A DNA stretch of 40,650 nucleotides from JBBCJM01 sp037190175. GTDB lineage: Bacteria > Pseudomonadota > Alphaproteobacteria > Rhodobacterales > Rhodobacteraceae. Each line of letters begins with the position of its first letter. Within the stretch, counting starts at the first letter, position 1. The stretch lies in assembly GCA_037190175.1 (NCBI GenBank), contig JBBCJM010000014.1:1-40650 (forward strand). Reading direction: 5' to 3'. Made by a program: the position numbers and the translations under genes. The notes beneath the pieces are model-generated. The model did no database searches. It was not told where the DNA came from and worked only from the letters and a program-made list of their open reading frames with translations. Shown here in pieces: positions 33,250 to 40,650 of the stretch.

Positions 33250-34431
33250 CTACCGCAGCAGCGCGGTGCCGCGGGCGATCCCTTCCAGCGTCATCGGCAC
33301 CATCCGGCCGCCGAAGATGCCGCGGATCAGCCGGATCGACTGGCCCGCATCCCAATGCCGCTCGGGCACCGGGTTGATCCACAGATGCCCCGGCCACTGG
33401 GCGCAGGCGCGTTCCAGCCAGACCTGCCCGGCCTCGGGGTTCCAGTGCTCGTTGGCGCCCCCCGGCTGGATCACCTCGTAGGGGCTCATGCTGGCGTCGC
33501 CCACGAAGATCGCCTTCCAGTCGGAACCATAGGTGCGCAGCAGGTCCCAGGTGGGCGTCTGGGCGTCCCAGCGGCGGCGGTTGTCGCGCCAGACGCCCTC
33601 GTAAAGACAGTTGTGGAAATAGAAGGGCTCCAGATGCCGGAACTCGGCCCGCGCGGCCGAGAACAGCTCCTCCACCACCTTCACATGCGGGTCCATGCTG
33701 CCGCCCACGTCGAGGAAGAGCAGAACCTTCACCGCATTGCGCCGCTCGGGCCGGGTCTGCACGTCCAGCCAGCCGTGTTCGGCGGTGGCGCGGATGGTGC
33801 CGGGCAGGTCCAGCTCCTCCGCCACCCCCTCGCGCGCCCAGCGCCGCAGGCGGCGCAGCGCGATCTTGATGTTGCGGGTGCCCAGCTCCACCCGGTCGTC
33901 CAGGTTGCGGAACTCGCGCCGGTCCCAGACCTTCACGGCGCGCTGGTGGCGGCTTTCGTCCTGGCCGATCCGCACCCCCTCGGGGTTGAAGCCATGGGCG
34001 CCGAAGGGCGAGGTGCCGGCGATGCCGATCCATTTCGAGCCGCCCTGGTGCCGCCCCTTCTGCTCGGCCAGCCTTTGCCGCAGCGCCTCCATCAGCTTGT
34101 CGAACCCGCCCAGCGCCTGCACGGCCGCGCGTTCCTCGGGCGTCAGGTGCGTCTCGGCCAGCTTCTCCAGCCAGTCGGCGGGCAGGTCCAGCGCCTCCAG
34201 CACGGCGCTGTCGGGGATGGTCTCCACCCCCCGGAACGCCTCGGCGAAGGCGCGGTCGAAACGGTCGAGGTGGCGTTCGTCCTTCACCGTGGCGGCGCGG
34301 GCCAGGTGATAGAACCCCTCCACGTCATGGGTGCAGAGGCCGGCCGCCACCCCCTCCAGCAGCGTCAGGTATTCGCGCAGGGAAACCGGCACGCCGGTGC
34401 GCCGCAGGGTCAGGAAGAAGGGGATGAACAT
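33250..34431 (-). CDS. VWA-domain protein, CoxE-like
   Basis: A 393-residue cytoplasmic protein. The N-terminal helical region begins MFIPFFLTLRRTGVPVSLREYLTLLEGV, the usual CoxE-type start. The C-terminal half holds a von Willebrand A domain with the MIDAS motif DVGGS in LLFLDVGGSMDP and later FVGDASMSPYEV. CoxE-like VWA proteins work with a MoxR-type AAA+ ATPase as chaperones that insert metals or activate enzymes. No MoxR gene is adjacent here; the upstream neighbours are a small membrane protein and a DUF2927 lipoprotein. The target is therefore unknown. The ATG at 34431 gives the expected N-terminus. Confidence 0.9.
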   Translation of the reverse strand: MFIPFFLTLRRTGVPVSLREYLTLLEGVAAGLCTHDVEGFYHLARAATVKDERHLDRFDRAFAEAFRGVETIPDSAVLEALDLPADWLEKLAETHLTPEERAAVQALGGFDKLMEALRQRLAEQKGRHQGGSKWIGIAGTSPFGAHGFNPEGVRIGQDESRHQRAVKVWDRREFRNLDDRVELGTRNIKIALRRLRRWAREGVAEELDLPGTIRATAEHGWLDVQTRPERRNAVKVLLFLDVGGSMDPHVKVVEELFSAARAEFRHLEPFYFHNCLYEGVWRDNRRRWDAQTPTWDLLRTYGSDWKAIFVGDASMSPYEVIQPGGANEHWNPEAGQVWLERACAQWPGHLWINPVPERHWDAGQSIRLIRGIFGGRMVPMTLEGIARGTALLR

Positions 34432-34443
34432 GGGCCGCCTCCC

Positions 34444-34608
34444 CTAGAGCAGCCGCTCCAGCGCGATGGTGGCGAAGAGGCCCAGGAGCGCGAAGGCGAT
34501 CCCGAACCCGGCGGCGTATTGCAACTGGTCCAGCCGGCGCCCGCCGCGGCGGCGCGCCAGCAGCACGCCCCAGACGATGCCCGCCACCAGTCCCGCCAGA
34601 ACGATCAT
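34444..34608 (-). CDS. Small membrane protein of 54 residues
   Basis: An open frame beginning MIVLAGLVAGIVWGVLLARRRGG and ending in LFATIALERLL. It has two hydrophobic helices (about 2-18 and 32-52) joined by a positively charged loop RRRGGRRLDQLQ, an inside loop by the positive-inside rule. It fits tightly between the DUF2927 lipoprotein gene (27 bases upstream) and the VWA gene (12 bases downstream), all on one strand, which argues that it is translated. The regular transmembrane pattern supports a real protein. No function is known. Confidence 0.7.
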   Translation of the reverse strand: MIVLAGLVAGIVWGVLLARRRGGRRLDQLQYAAGFGIAFALLGLFATIALERLL

Positions 34609-34635
34609 GCGCCGACCCCCTTTGCGGGCGGGCGC

Positions 34636-36009
34636 CTAGCCGCCGCCGCGCCGGGCCAGCGCCGCGATCTCGGAGGCGCGCGCCCGCACCTGCTCTTCCG
34701 GGCCGAAGCCATAGCGCGCCCACCCGGCACTGTCGAGCCGCAGCGCCGCCGCAGCCTGCGGCTGGCCGAGGAGGTCCAGCGCCTCGGCCTGCATCATCAT
34801 CAGCGTGGCCATCAGCGCCGCATTCTCGGCCCGCTCGACCGAGGGCATCGCGGCGCGCGCCAGCCGCAGCGCGGTGCGCGGGTCGCCCGAGGCCAGCGCA
34901 TGGGCGGCCAACTGCATATCGACATGCGCGGCATGGGCCTGGCCGCCGGGCTGGCGGCGCCAGATCTCGGCCGCGCGCCGCAGCGCCGGCACCGCGGTCT
35001 CGGGGTCGCGCGCCAGCGTCAGCCGGCCCAGGGCATACCACGACAGCGCCAGCCGCCCGTCGCCCCAGCCCTGCGCTTGCGCGAAGGCCAGCGCGCCGCG
35101 CGCCGCCGCCTGCCGCTGGGGCAGGGGGCTCTGCGCCCCCAGCGCGGTCTCGATCTGGTTGACCCATTGCCGCGGGGTGGGGCCGGCCGCGGGCTCGGCC
35201 CCGCCCCGCCCGCCCGGGTTCAGCCGGTCGAGGATCGCGGGCAGGCGGCGGGCGACCTCCTCCTCGGTCATGCCCGCGCGCAGCTCGGGCGCATAGGTCG
35301 CCCGCAGCACCAGCATGTCGAAGCCGGTCAGGGTGTTGTGGAAGTTGTCGTCGTTGAAGACGGAATCGGTCAGCCGGTAGAGGTCGTTGATCGGCCCCAG
35401 CGCCTGCGCCATCTCCTCGTGCAGGCAGTCGCGCGCCTCCTGCGCGGCGCCGTCCGAGGGGATGAAGATCGCCACGGTCTCGCGCCGCTCCAGCGTGGTC
35501 CAGTCGGTCAGCGCGCTGCCGCGGGCGGACTGGAACTCCTGCCAGGACGACACCCGGGGCACCACGAAACAGGCGACGTTGGAATAGACCTGCTGGATGC
35601 GGGCGCGGGGCAGGAATTCCACCGTGATGCTGGCGGGGCCCGAGATCACCTCGCGGATGTCGATGCCCGCCTCGCGGCGCAGGCGGACCAGCAGGCGGTC
35701 GAAGTCGGTGGCCGCGGCCTCGGGCACGCTGCCGGCCAGCCGCACGGTCACCGGCCCCTCGAAGCGGCTGAAGCGGGCCAGCGCGCGGCCGCTTTCCATG
35801 CGGAACGAGAGTTCCAGGAAATCCTGCGCGATCGAGGCGTTGGACCGGGCCGCGGGCTCGGCCGGGCGCAGGCCGAAGCCCTGCATGGCGGGCGGGATCG
35901 GGCTGACCGGGGCGATCGCGGCCCGGGCGCGGTTCATCGAGACCTCGGCCTGCGGGGCGGGCACGCAGGCGGCGGCGAAGGCCAAGGCCAGGAGCGCGCC
36001 GCGCCTCAT
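34636..36009 (-). CDS. DUF2927-domain lipoprotein
   Basis: A 457-residue exported protein. MRRGALLALAFAAACVP looks like a lipoprotein signal with Cys15 as the lipid site. The DUF2927 domain (about 60-260) contains the conserved CLHEEMAQALGPINDLYRLTDSVFNDDNFHN block (shown in parts: CLHEEMAQALGPINDL and SVFNDDNFHN), where the HEEMAQALG helix is reminiscent of a metal-binding HExxQ motif. A C-terminal alpha-helical, TPR-like part (about 290-455) is rich in Ala and Leu. The function of the family is unknown; a peptidase-like role in the envelope is possible. It is the first gene of a likely unit with the 54-residue protein, VWA protein and recJ. Confidence 0.85.
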   Translation of the reverse strand: MRRGALLALAFAAACVPAPQAEVSMNRARAAIAPVSPIPPAMQGFGLRPAEPAARSNASIAQDFLELSFRMESGRALARFSRFEGPVTVRLAGSVPEAAATDFDRLLVRLRREAGIDIREVISGPASITVEFLPRARIQQVYSNVACFVVPRVSSWQEFQSARGSALTDWTTLERRETVAIFIPSDGAAQEARDCLHEEMAQALGPINDLYRLTDSVFNDDNFHNTLTGFDMLVLRATYAPELRAGMTEEEVARRLPAILDRLNPGGRGGAEPAAGPTPRQWVNQIETALGAQSPLPQRQAAARGALAFAQAQGWGDGRLALSWYALGRLTLARDPETAVPALRRAAEIWRRQPGGQAHAAHVDMQLAAHALASGDPRTALRLARAAMPSVERAENAALMATLMMMQAEALDLLGQPQAAAALRLDSAGWARYGFGPEEQVRARASEIAALARRGGG

Positions 36010-36449
36010 GCCGCCCTCGCAGCGAAGGGCGCCCGGTGGGCGGGGGCGGGGCAGGGCAGGGTCATCCTCGGGTCCGCGGGCAGCGTCGGGTGGGAAAGGC
36101 AGGAAAGGCCGGCGAAGTGTCAGGATCGCGGCCGGCCGGTGTCAATCTTCGGGAATCCGGGCGCGGGGCGGGATTCAACGGGTTGCGGCGGGCAGGCGCC
36201 CGGGCGCGAAACTTGCGGGAGGGCGATCACGGAAGGTTTCAGGATATTTCCTGCGCCGAGGATTTCGTGAGTGCCCGCCCGCCCGGTCCGCCGCCACGTG
36301 CCCCTGTGGACATCCCCGATTCTCCCGCTGGCCGTGCGGGTTACGCGGCGTTCTTCACATCCCGCCAGTCCGGCAGGCGCGCCGTCCCGCTTGCCTCGCC
36401 CCCGCCGCCGGGCCAGGCTCGCCGCCACCCCGACCCCCCGAGGCCCCCC
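36010..36449. other. Gene-free divergent region between the DUF2927 and GNAT genes
   Basis: No open frame here has a plausible protein. A minus-strand TTGACA at 36145-36140 could be the -35 of the DUF2927 gene, but no good -10 follows. CAGGA-TATT-TCCTG (36240-36253) is a short perfect dyad in a locally AT-richer patch. Nothing else is recognised in these 440 bases. Confidence 0.4.
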
Positions 36450-36914
36450 ATGCCCGCCGCCCCCGCCGATCTCGCGATCCGCCCGCCGACCGCCGCCGAC
36501 GAGCCCGACTGGCGCCGGCTCTGGACCGGCTATCTCACCTATTACGAGACGCGGGTGGAGGAGGCGGTCTACGCCACCACCTTCGCCCGCCTGCTGTCGG
36601 GGCAGGAGGGCGAGTTCCGCGGCCTCCTGGCGCTGCTGGACGGCCGGCCGGTGGGGCTGGCGCACTACCTCTTCCACCGCCATTGCTGGAAGATCGAGAA
36701 GGTCTGCTACCTGCAGGATCTCTTCACCGACCCCGCCGCCCGCGGCCAGGGCGTGGCGCGGGCGCTGATCGAGGCGGTCTACGCCGCCGCCGACGCCGCC
36801 GGCAGCCCCGCGGTCTGGTGGCTGACGCAGGAGTTCAACACCCGCGGCCGGATGCTCTACGACCGGGTGGGCGTGAAGACCCCCTTCATCCGCTACAACC
36901 GCCCCGCGGGCTGA
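36450..36914 (+). CDS. GNAT-family N-acetyltransferase
   Basis: A 154-residue acetyltransferase. It starts LAIRPPTAADEPDWRRLWTGYLTYY, typical of GNATs acting on small amines. The acetyl-CoA-binding motif A is VCYLQDLFTDPAARGQGVARALIEAVY, with the R-G-Q-G-V-A loop, and motif B is QEFNTRGRMLYDRVGVKTPFIRY. Substrate cannot be predicted. The ATG at 36450 has a weak ribosome site (CGAGG further upstream). It is a single gene with no obvious operon partner. A repeat-rich gap separates it from mfd. Confidence 0.9.
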   Translation: MPAAPADLAIRPPTAADEPDWRRLWTGYLTYYETRVEEAVYATTFARLLSGQEGEFRGLLALLDGRPVGLAHYLFHRHCWKIEKVCYLQDLFTDPAARGQGVARALIEAVYAAADAAGSPAVWWLTQEFNTRGRMLYDRVGVKTPFIRYNRPAG

Positions 36915-36962
36915 CCCGGGGCACCGGAGGACCCCGTTTGCGGTTCCTCACCCCCCGACCTG

Positions 36963-37135
36963 CTTTCTTTGGTGTCTTAAATATCCCGGGGTCCGGGGCA
37001 GCGCCCCGGGGCTCTGCGCCAGAACCACGCCCGGCAAAAAGGGCGATGCGGGGGGTCCAAGGGGGGCGGCAGCCCCCCGTGCCCGGCCCAACGCCCGCAG
37101 GCCGAAGGCCGAGGGGGGCGGGAGGCCCCCGTCAC
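36963..37135. repeat. GC-rich intergenic repeat region with several hairpins, between GNAT and mfd
   Basis: The 259-base gap holds no gene. It begins with CTTTCTTTGGTGTCTTAAA and TATCCCGG, the reverse complement of a GATATTT-type motif like that at 30232. CCGGGGC-AGC-GCCCCGG (36993-37009) follows, then GGGGGGC/GCCCCCC (37061-37078) and a GGGGGC/GCCCCC pair near 37113-37130. Such palindrome-plus-AT-motif patches are, from memory, frequent between genes of Rhodobacter and Paracoccus relatives. Confidence 0.5.
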
Positions 37136-37173
37136 CCCTTGCCCCCGGCGCCGGGGCTGCTACCTGACAGGGC

Positions 37174-40100
37174 ATGACCGATCCGACCCATCTCATCCTC
37201 GGCGGCGCGCCCGAGGGGTTCGACGCCCGGCTGCTGGCGCGGGAGGCCGCGCGCGGCGCGCCGGTGATCTTCGTCGCCCGCGACGACAAGCGCCTGGCGG
37301 CGATGCGCGAGGCGCTGGGGGTGATGGCGCCCGGCCTCGCGGTGCTGGACCTGCCGGCCTGGGACTGCCTGCCCTTCGACCGGGTCTCGCCCAACCCCGA
37401 CATCTCGGCCCGCCGGATGGCGACGCTGGCTGCGCTCGCGCGGGGGCTCCAGGGCCCCTTCGTGCTGCTGACCACGCTCAACGCCGCCACCCAGCGGCTG
37501 CCGGCCCGCGCCACGCTGAACGCCGCCAGCTTCGCGGCGAAGGTGGGCGACCGGGTGGACGAGGCCGCCCTGCGCGCCTTCCTCGCCCGCATGGGCTTTT
37601 CCCCCACCGCCACGGTGGCCGAGCCCGGCGACTATGCGATCCGCGGCGGGATCGTGGACATCTTCCCCCCCGGCCCCACCGGGCCGATCCGGCTCGACTT
37701 CTTCGGCGACCAGCTGGACGGGCTGCGCCGCTTCGACCCCGAGACCCAGCGCACCACGGAAAAACTGACCCGCATCGACCTCTGCCCGGTTTCCGAGGTG
37801 ATCCTCGACCCCGCCGCGATCACCCGCTTCCGCCAGAGCTACCGCGCCGAGTTCGGCACCGGCGGGGCGGACGATCCCCTGTACGAAGCCGTCAGCGCGG
37901 GCCGCAAGCATCAGGGGATGGAGCACTGGCTGCCCTTCTTCCACGAGCGGCTGAAGACCTTGTTCGACTACCTGCCCGGCGCCGCGGTGATGCTGGACGA
38001 CCAGTCCGACGCGGCGCAGGCGGCAAGGTGGGAGACGGTGGCCGACCAGTACGATGCCCGGCGCGAGGCGATGAACGCCCGCGGCCGGCTGGACAGCCCC
38101 TACAAGCCCTGCCCGCCGGAGCTGCTCTATCTCGACACCCCGGCCTGGCAGGCCGCGCTGGCCCCCTTCCGCACCATCCGCCTCTCGCCCCTGCCGCAAT
38201 CCCCCGGCCCCGGGGTGCTGGACGCCGGGGGCCGGGCGGGGCGCAGCTTCGCGCCCGAGCGGCAGGACGAAAACGCCAACCTCTTCGCCGCTTTGGCGGA
38301 TCACATGAAGCAACTCCGCCGGGAGTCGCAGGTGGTGGTCGCCTCCTGGTCCGAGGGCGCGCGGGACCGGCTGAAGGGGCTCCTGTCCGAGCAGGGGGTG
38401 AAGGACGCCCGCCCCGCCGCCGACTTCCGCGAGATCCCCGAGGGCAAGGGCGGGCTCTACCTGATGGTCTGGCCGCTGGAGGCCGGCTTCACCGCCCCGG
38501 GCCTCGCCGTGGTCTCGGAACAGGACGTGCTGGGCGAGCGGCTGATCGGCGGCCGGCCCCGGCGCCGGCGCAAGGCCGAGAACTTCCTGCGCGACACCGA
38601 CACCCTGACCCCCGGCGACCTGGTGGTGCATGTGGAGCACGGGATCGGCCGCTACCTGGGGCTGGAGACCATCACCGCGCTGGGCGCCCCGCACGACTGC
38701 CTGGCGCTGGAATATGCCGAAGGGGCGCGGCTCTACCTGCCGGTGGAGAACGTCGAACTGCTCAGCCGCTACGGGCAGGAGGAGGGGCAACTGGACAAGC
38801 TGGGCGGCGGCGCCTGGCAGGCCCGCAAGGCGCGGCTGAAGCAGCGCATCCGCGACATCGCCGACCGGCTGATGCGGGTCGCCGCGGAACGGGCGTTGAG
38901 AAAAGCCCCGGTGGTGGAGGCCGCCGGCAGCCTGTGGGACACCTTCGCCGCCCGCTTTCCCTATGCCGAGACCGACGACCAGCTCTCCGCCATCGCCGAT
39001 GTGATGGCGGATCTGGACAAGGGCTCGCCCATGGACCGGCTGATCGTGGGCGACGTGGGGTTCGGCAAGACCGAGGTCGCCATGCGCGCGGCCTTCGCCG
39101 TGGCGCTGGCGGGGATGCAGGTGGCGGTGGTCTGCCCCACCACGCTGCTTGCCCGCCAGCATACCCGCAGCTTCGCCGACCGCTTCCGCGGCGTCCCGGT
39201 CAAGGTCCGCTCCCTGTCGCGCTTCATCGGCGCGAAAGAGGCCGCGGCCACCCGCGCCGGGCTGGCGGACGGGTCGGTCGATATCGTGGTCGGCACCCAT
39301 GCGGTGCTGGCCAAGGCGATCCGCTTCCACAACCTCGGGCTGCTGGTGATCGACGAGGAACAGCACTTCGGCGTCGCCCACAAGGAGCGGCTGAAGGAGA
39401 TGCGCTCGGACGTGCATGTGCTGACCCTGACCGCCACGCCGATCCCGCGCACCCTGCAGCTCTCGCTCTCCGGCGTCCGCGACCTCTCGATCATCGCCAC
39501 CCCGCCGGTCGACCGGTTGGCGATCCGCACCTATGTCTCCGAGTTCGACACCGTGACGGTGCGCGAGGCGCTGCTGCGGGAGCGTTTCCGCGGCGGGCAG
39601 TCGTTCTTCGTGGTCCCCCGGATCGCCGACCTGCCCGAGATCGAGGATTTCCTGCGCCGCGAGGTGCCCGAGGTCAGTTTCGTGGTGGCGCATGGGCAAC
39701 TGGCCGCCGGCGACCTGGACCAGCGGATGAACGATTTCTACGACGGCCGCTACGACGTGCTGCTGGCCACCACCATCGTGGAATCCGGGCTGGATATTCC
39801 CCGGGCCAATACGCTGATCGTGCACCGGGCGGATCTGTTCGGGCTGGCGCAGCTCTACCAGATCCGCGGCCGGGTGGGGCGGGCCAAGGTGCGCGCCTAT
39901 GCCTACCTGACCACCCGCCCGCGCACGCCGCTGACCCCGCAGGCGATGCGGCGGCTGCGGGTGCTGGGCTCGCTGGACAGCCTCGGGGCCGGCTTCACCC
40001 TGGCCTCGCACGATCTGGACCTGCGGGGTGCGGGCAACCTGATCGGCGAGGAACAGTCGGGGCATATCCGCGAGGTGGGCTACGAGCTTTACCAGCAGAT

Positions 40101-40650
40101 GCTGGAGGAGACCATCGCCCGCCTGCGCCGCGGCGAACTGGGCGGGCCGGTGGAGGCCGAGGACCAGTGGGCGCCGCAGATCAACCTGGGCGTGCCGGTG
40201 CTGATCCCGGAAAGCTATATCCCCGACCTGGACCTGCGGCTGGGGCTCTATCGCCGGCTGGCCACCCTGGCGTCGAAGGTGGAGATCGAGGGCTTCGCGG
40301 CGGAGCTGATCGACCGCTTCGGCCCGGTGCCGAAGGAGGTGAACACCCTGCTGGTGCTGATGCGGATCAAGGGAATGTGCCGGCGTGCGGGAATCGCCCG
40401 GCTGGACGCGGGGCCGAAGGGCGCCACGGTGCAGTTCCACCAGGACCGCTTCGCCAACCCCGCCGGGCTGGTGGATTTCCTCAAGGCGCAGGGGTCGGGC
40501 GCGCGGGTGGCCGGCAACAAGCTGGTGGTGCCGGCGGAATGGCGCAGCGAGGCGGAGCGGGTGAAGGGCGCCGCCGCCATCGCCCGGGATCTGGCCGAGG
40601 CGGCGCGGGCTGCTGTGGCCGGCGGGCCGCAGGCGGTGCTCGACAGGCCG
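37174..40650 (+). CDS. mfd: Transcription-repair coupling factor Mfd (3' end beyond the window)
   Basis: The visible 1159 residues cover nearly the whole enzyme, which displaces stalled RNA polymerase and recruits UvrA. The UvrB-like N-terminal domains (about 1-330) begin with LILGGAPEGFDARLLAREA and contain DYAIRGGIVDIFPPG. The RNA-polymerase-interacting domain is around LTPGDLVVHVEHGIGRYLGLE. The superfamily 2 motor has Walker A GDVGFGKTE (from about 626), the DEEQ box at 727-730, TLTATPIPRTL and QIRGRVGRAK. The C-terminal TRCF domain (VLIPESYIPDLDLRLGLYRRL) is present. The reading frame is open at the last base, so the stop lies just outside. The ribosome site before the ATG is weak. Confidence 0.96.
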   Translation, partial: MTDPTHLILGGAPEGFDARLLAREAARGAPVIFVARDDKRLAAMREALGVMAPGLAVLDLPAWDCLPFDRVSPNPDISARRMATLAALARGLQGPFVLLTTLNAATQRLPARATLNAASFAAKVGDRVDEAALRAFLARMGFSPTATVAEPGDYAIRGGIVDIFPPGPTGPIRLDFFGDQLDGLRRFDPETQRTTEKLTRIDLCPVSEVILDPAAITRFRQSYRAEFGTGGADDPLYEAVSAGRKHQGMEHWLPFFHERLKTLFDYLPGAAVMLDDQSDAAQAARWETVADQYDARREAMNARGRLDSPYKPCPPELLYLDTPAWQAALAPFRTIRLSPLPQSPGPGVLDAGGRAGRSFAPERQDENANLFAALADHMKQLRRESQVVVASWSEGARDRLKGLLSEQGVKDARPAADFREIPEGKGGLYLMVWPLEAGFTAPGLAVVSEQDVLGERLIGGRPRRRRKAENFLRDTDTLTPGDLVVHVEHGIGRYLGLETITALGAPHDCLALEYAEGARLYLPVENVELLSRYGQEEGQLDKLGGGAWQARKARLKQRIRDIADRLMRVAAERALRKAPVVEAAGSLWDTFAARFPYAETDDQLSAIADVMADLDKGSPMDRLIVGDVGFGKTEVAMRAAFAVALAGMQVAVVCPTTLLARQHTRSFADRFRGVPVKVRSLSRFIGAKEAAATRAGLADGSVDIVVGTHAVLAKAIRFHNLGLLVIDEEQHFGVAHKERLKEMRSDVHVLTLTATPIPRTLQLSLSGVRDLSIIATPPVDRLAIRTYVSEFDTVTVREALLRERFRGGQSFFVVPRIADLPEIEDFLRREVPEVSFVVAHGQLAAGDLDQRMNDFYDGRYDVLLATTIVESGLDIPRANTLIVHRADLFGLAQLYQIRGRVGRAKVRAYAYLTTRPRTPLTPQAMRRLRVLGSLDSLGAGFTLASHDLDLRGAGNLIGEEQSGHIREVGYELYQQMLEETIARLRRGELGGPVEAEDQWAPQINLGVPVLIPESYIPDLDLRLGLYRRLATLASKVEIEGFAAELIDRFGPVPKEVNTLLVLMRIKGMCRRAGIARLDAGPKGATVQFHQDRFANPAGLVDFLKAQGSGARVAGNKLVVPAEWRSEAERVKGAAAIARDLAEAARAAVAGGPQAVLDRP

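Overview
The window is a GC-rich stretch (most codons end in G or C) from an alphaproteobacterium, most likely order Rhodobacterales. That placement rests on gene content (SqrR/BigR-type regulator, DUF2585, DUF2927, lgt-midA-pgeF operon, hmu cluster) and on intergenic repeats of a Rhodobacter/Paracoccus style. It is inference; there is no rRNA to confirm it. Almost everything is chromosomal. No phage, transposase or CRISPR array was seen.

Region 1 (1-6361) is a sulfide/persulfide-response island. An ArsR-family regulator with the SqrR/BigR cysteine pair (Cys36/Cys102) precedes a metallo-beta-lactamase-fold persulfide dioxygenase candidate. Divergent from it run a zinc-ribbon thioredoxin, a type II sulfide:quinone oxidoreductase gene split by one in-frame TAG, and a small membrane protein. 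A third unit holds a DUF2892 membrane protein, a periplasmic adaptor and an RND pump that runs off the left edge. Two operator-like sites with the same geometry (GTATATAC-type octamers 16 bp apart) lie in the divergent promoter and before the DUF2892-pump unit. The pump therefore looks like part of the same persulfide regulon, which is the most novel system here.

Region 2 (6358-16490) is a mixed set: divergent epmA/efp, a GntR-FCD regulator, a VOC protein, an omega-aminotransferase, a REP-like palindrome beside a lower-GC nucleotidyltransferase, a DUF2585 membrane protein, an alpha/beta hydrolase, a class V aminotransferase, an SDR without the usual serine, an Lrp/AsnC regulator, a candidate structured small RNA, and a 58-residue basic protein.

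Region 3 (16673-26795) holds the overlapping lgt-midA-pgeF operon, ubiK, a sugar transferase ending at a strong terminator, and a complete haem-uptake locus: hmuR divergent from the overlapping hmuSTUV genes.

Region 4 (26797-40650) is genome maintenance: ku-ligD, a second ku on the opposite strand, tRNA-Glu(TTC), recJ, a CoxE-like VWA protein, a 54-residue membrane protein, a DUF2927 lipoprotein, a GNAT acetyltransferase and mfd, cut by the right edge.

Four separate genes (VOC protein, alpha/beta hydrolase, both ku genes) carry GGAAC-N16/17-GGTT elements 23-26 nt upstream of their start codons. This matches the alphaproteobacterial EcfG general-stress promoter and suggests that end-joining and detoxification genes here are stress-induced together.
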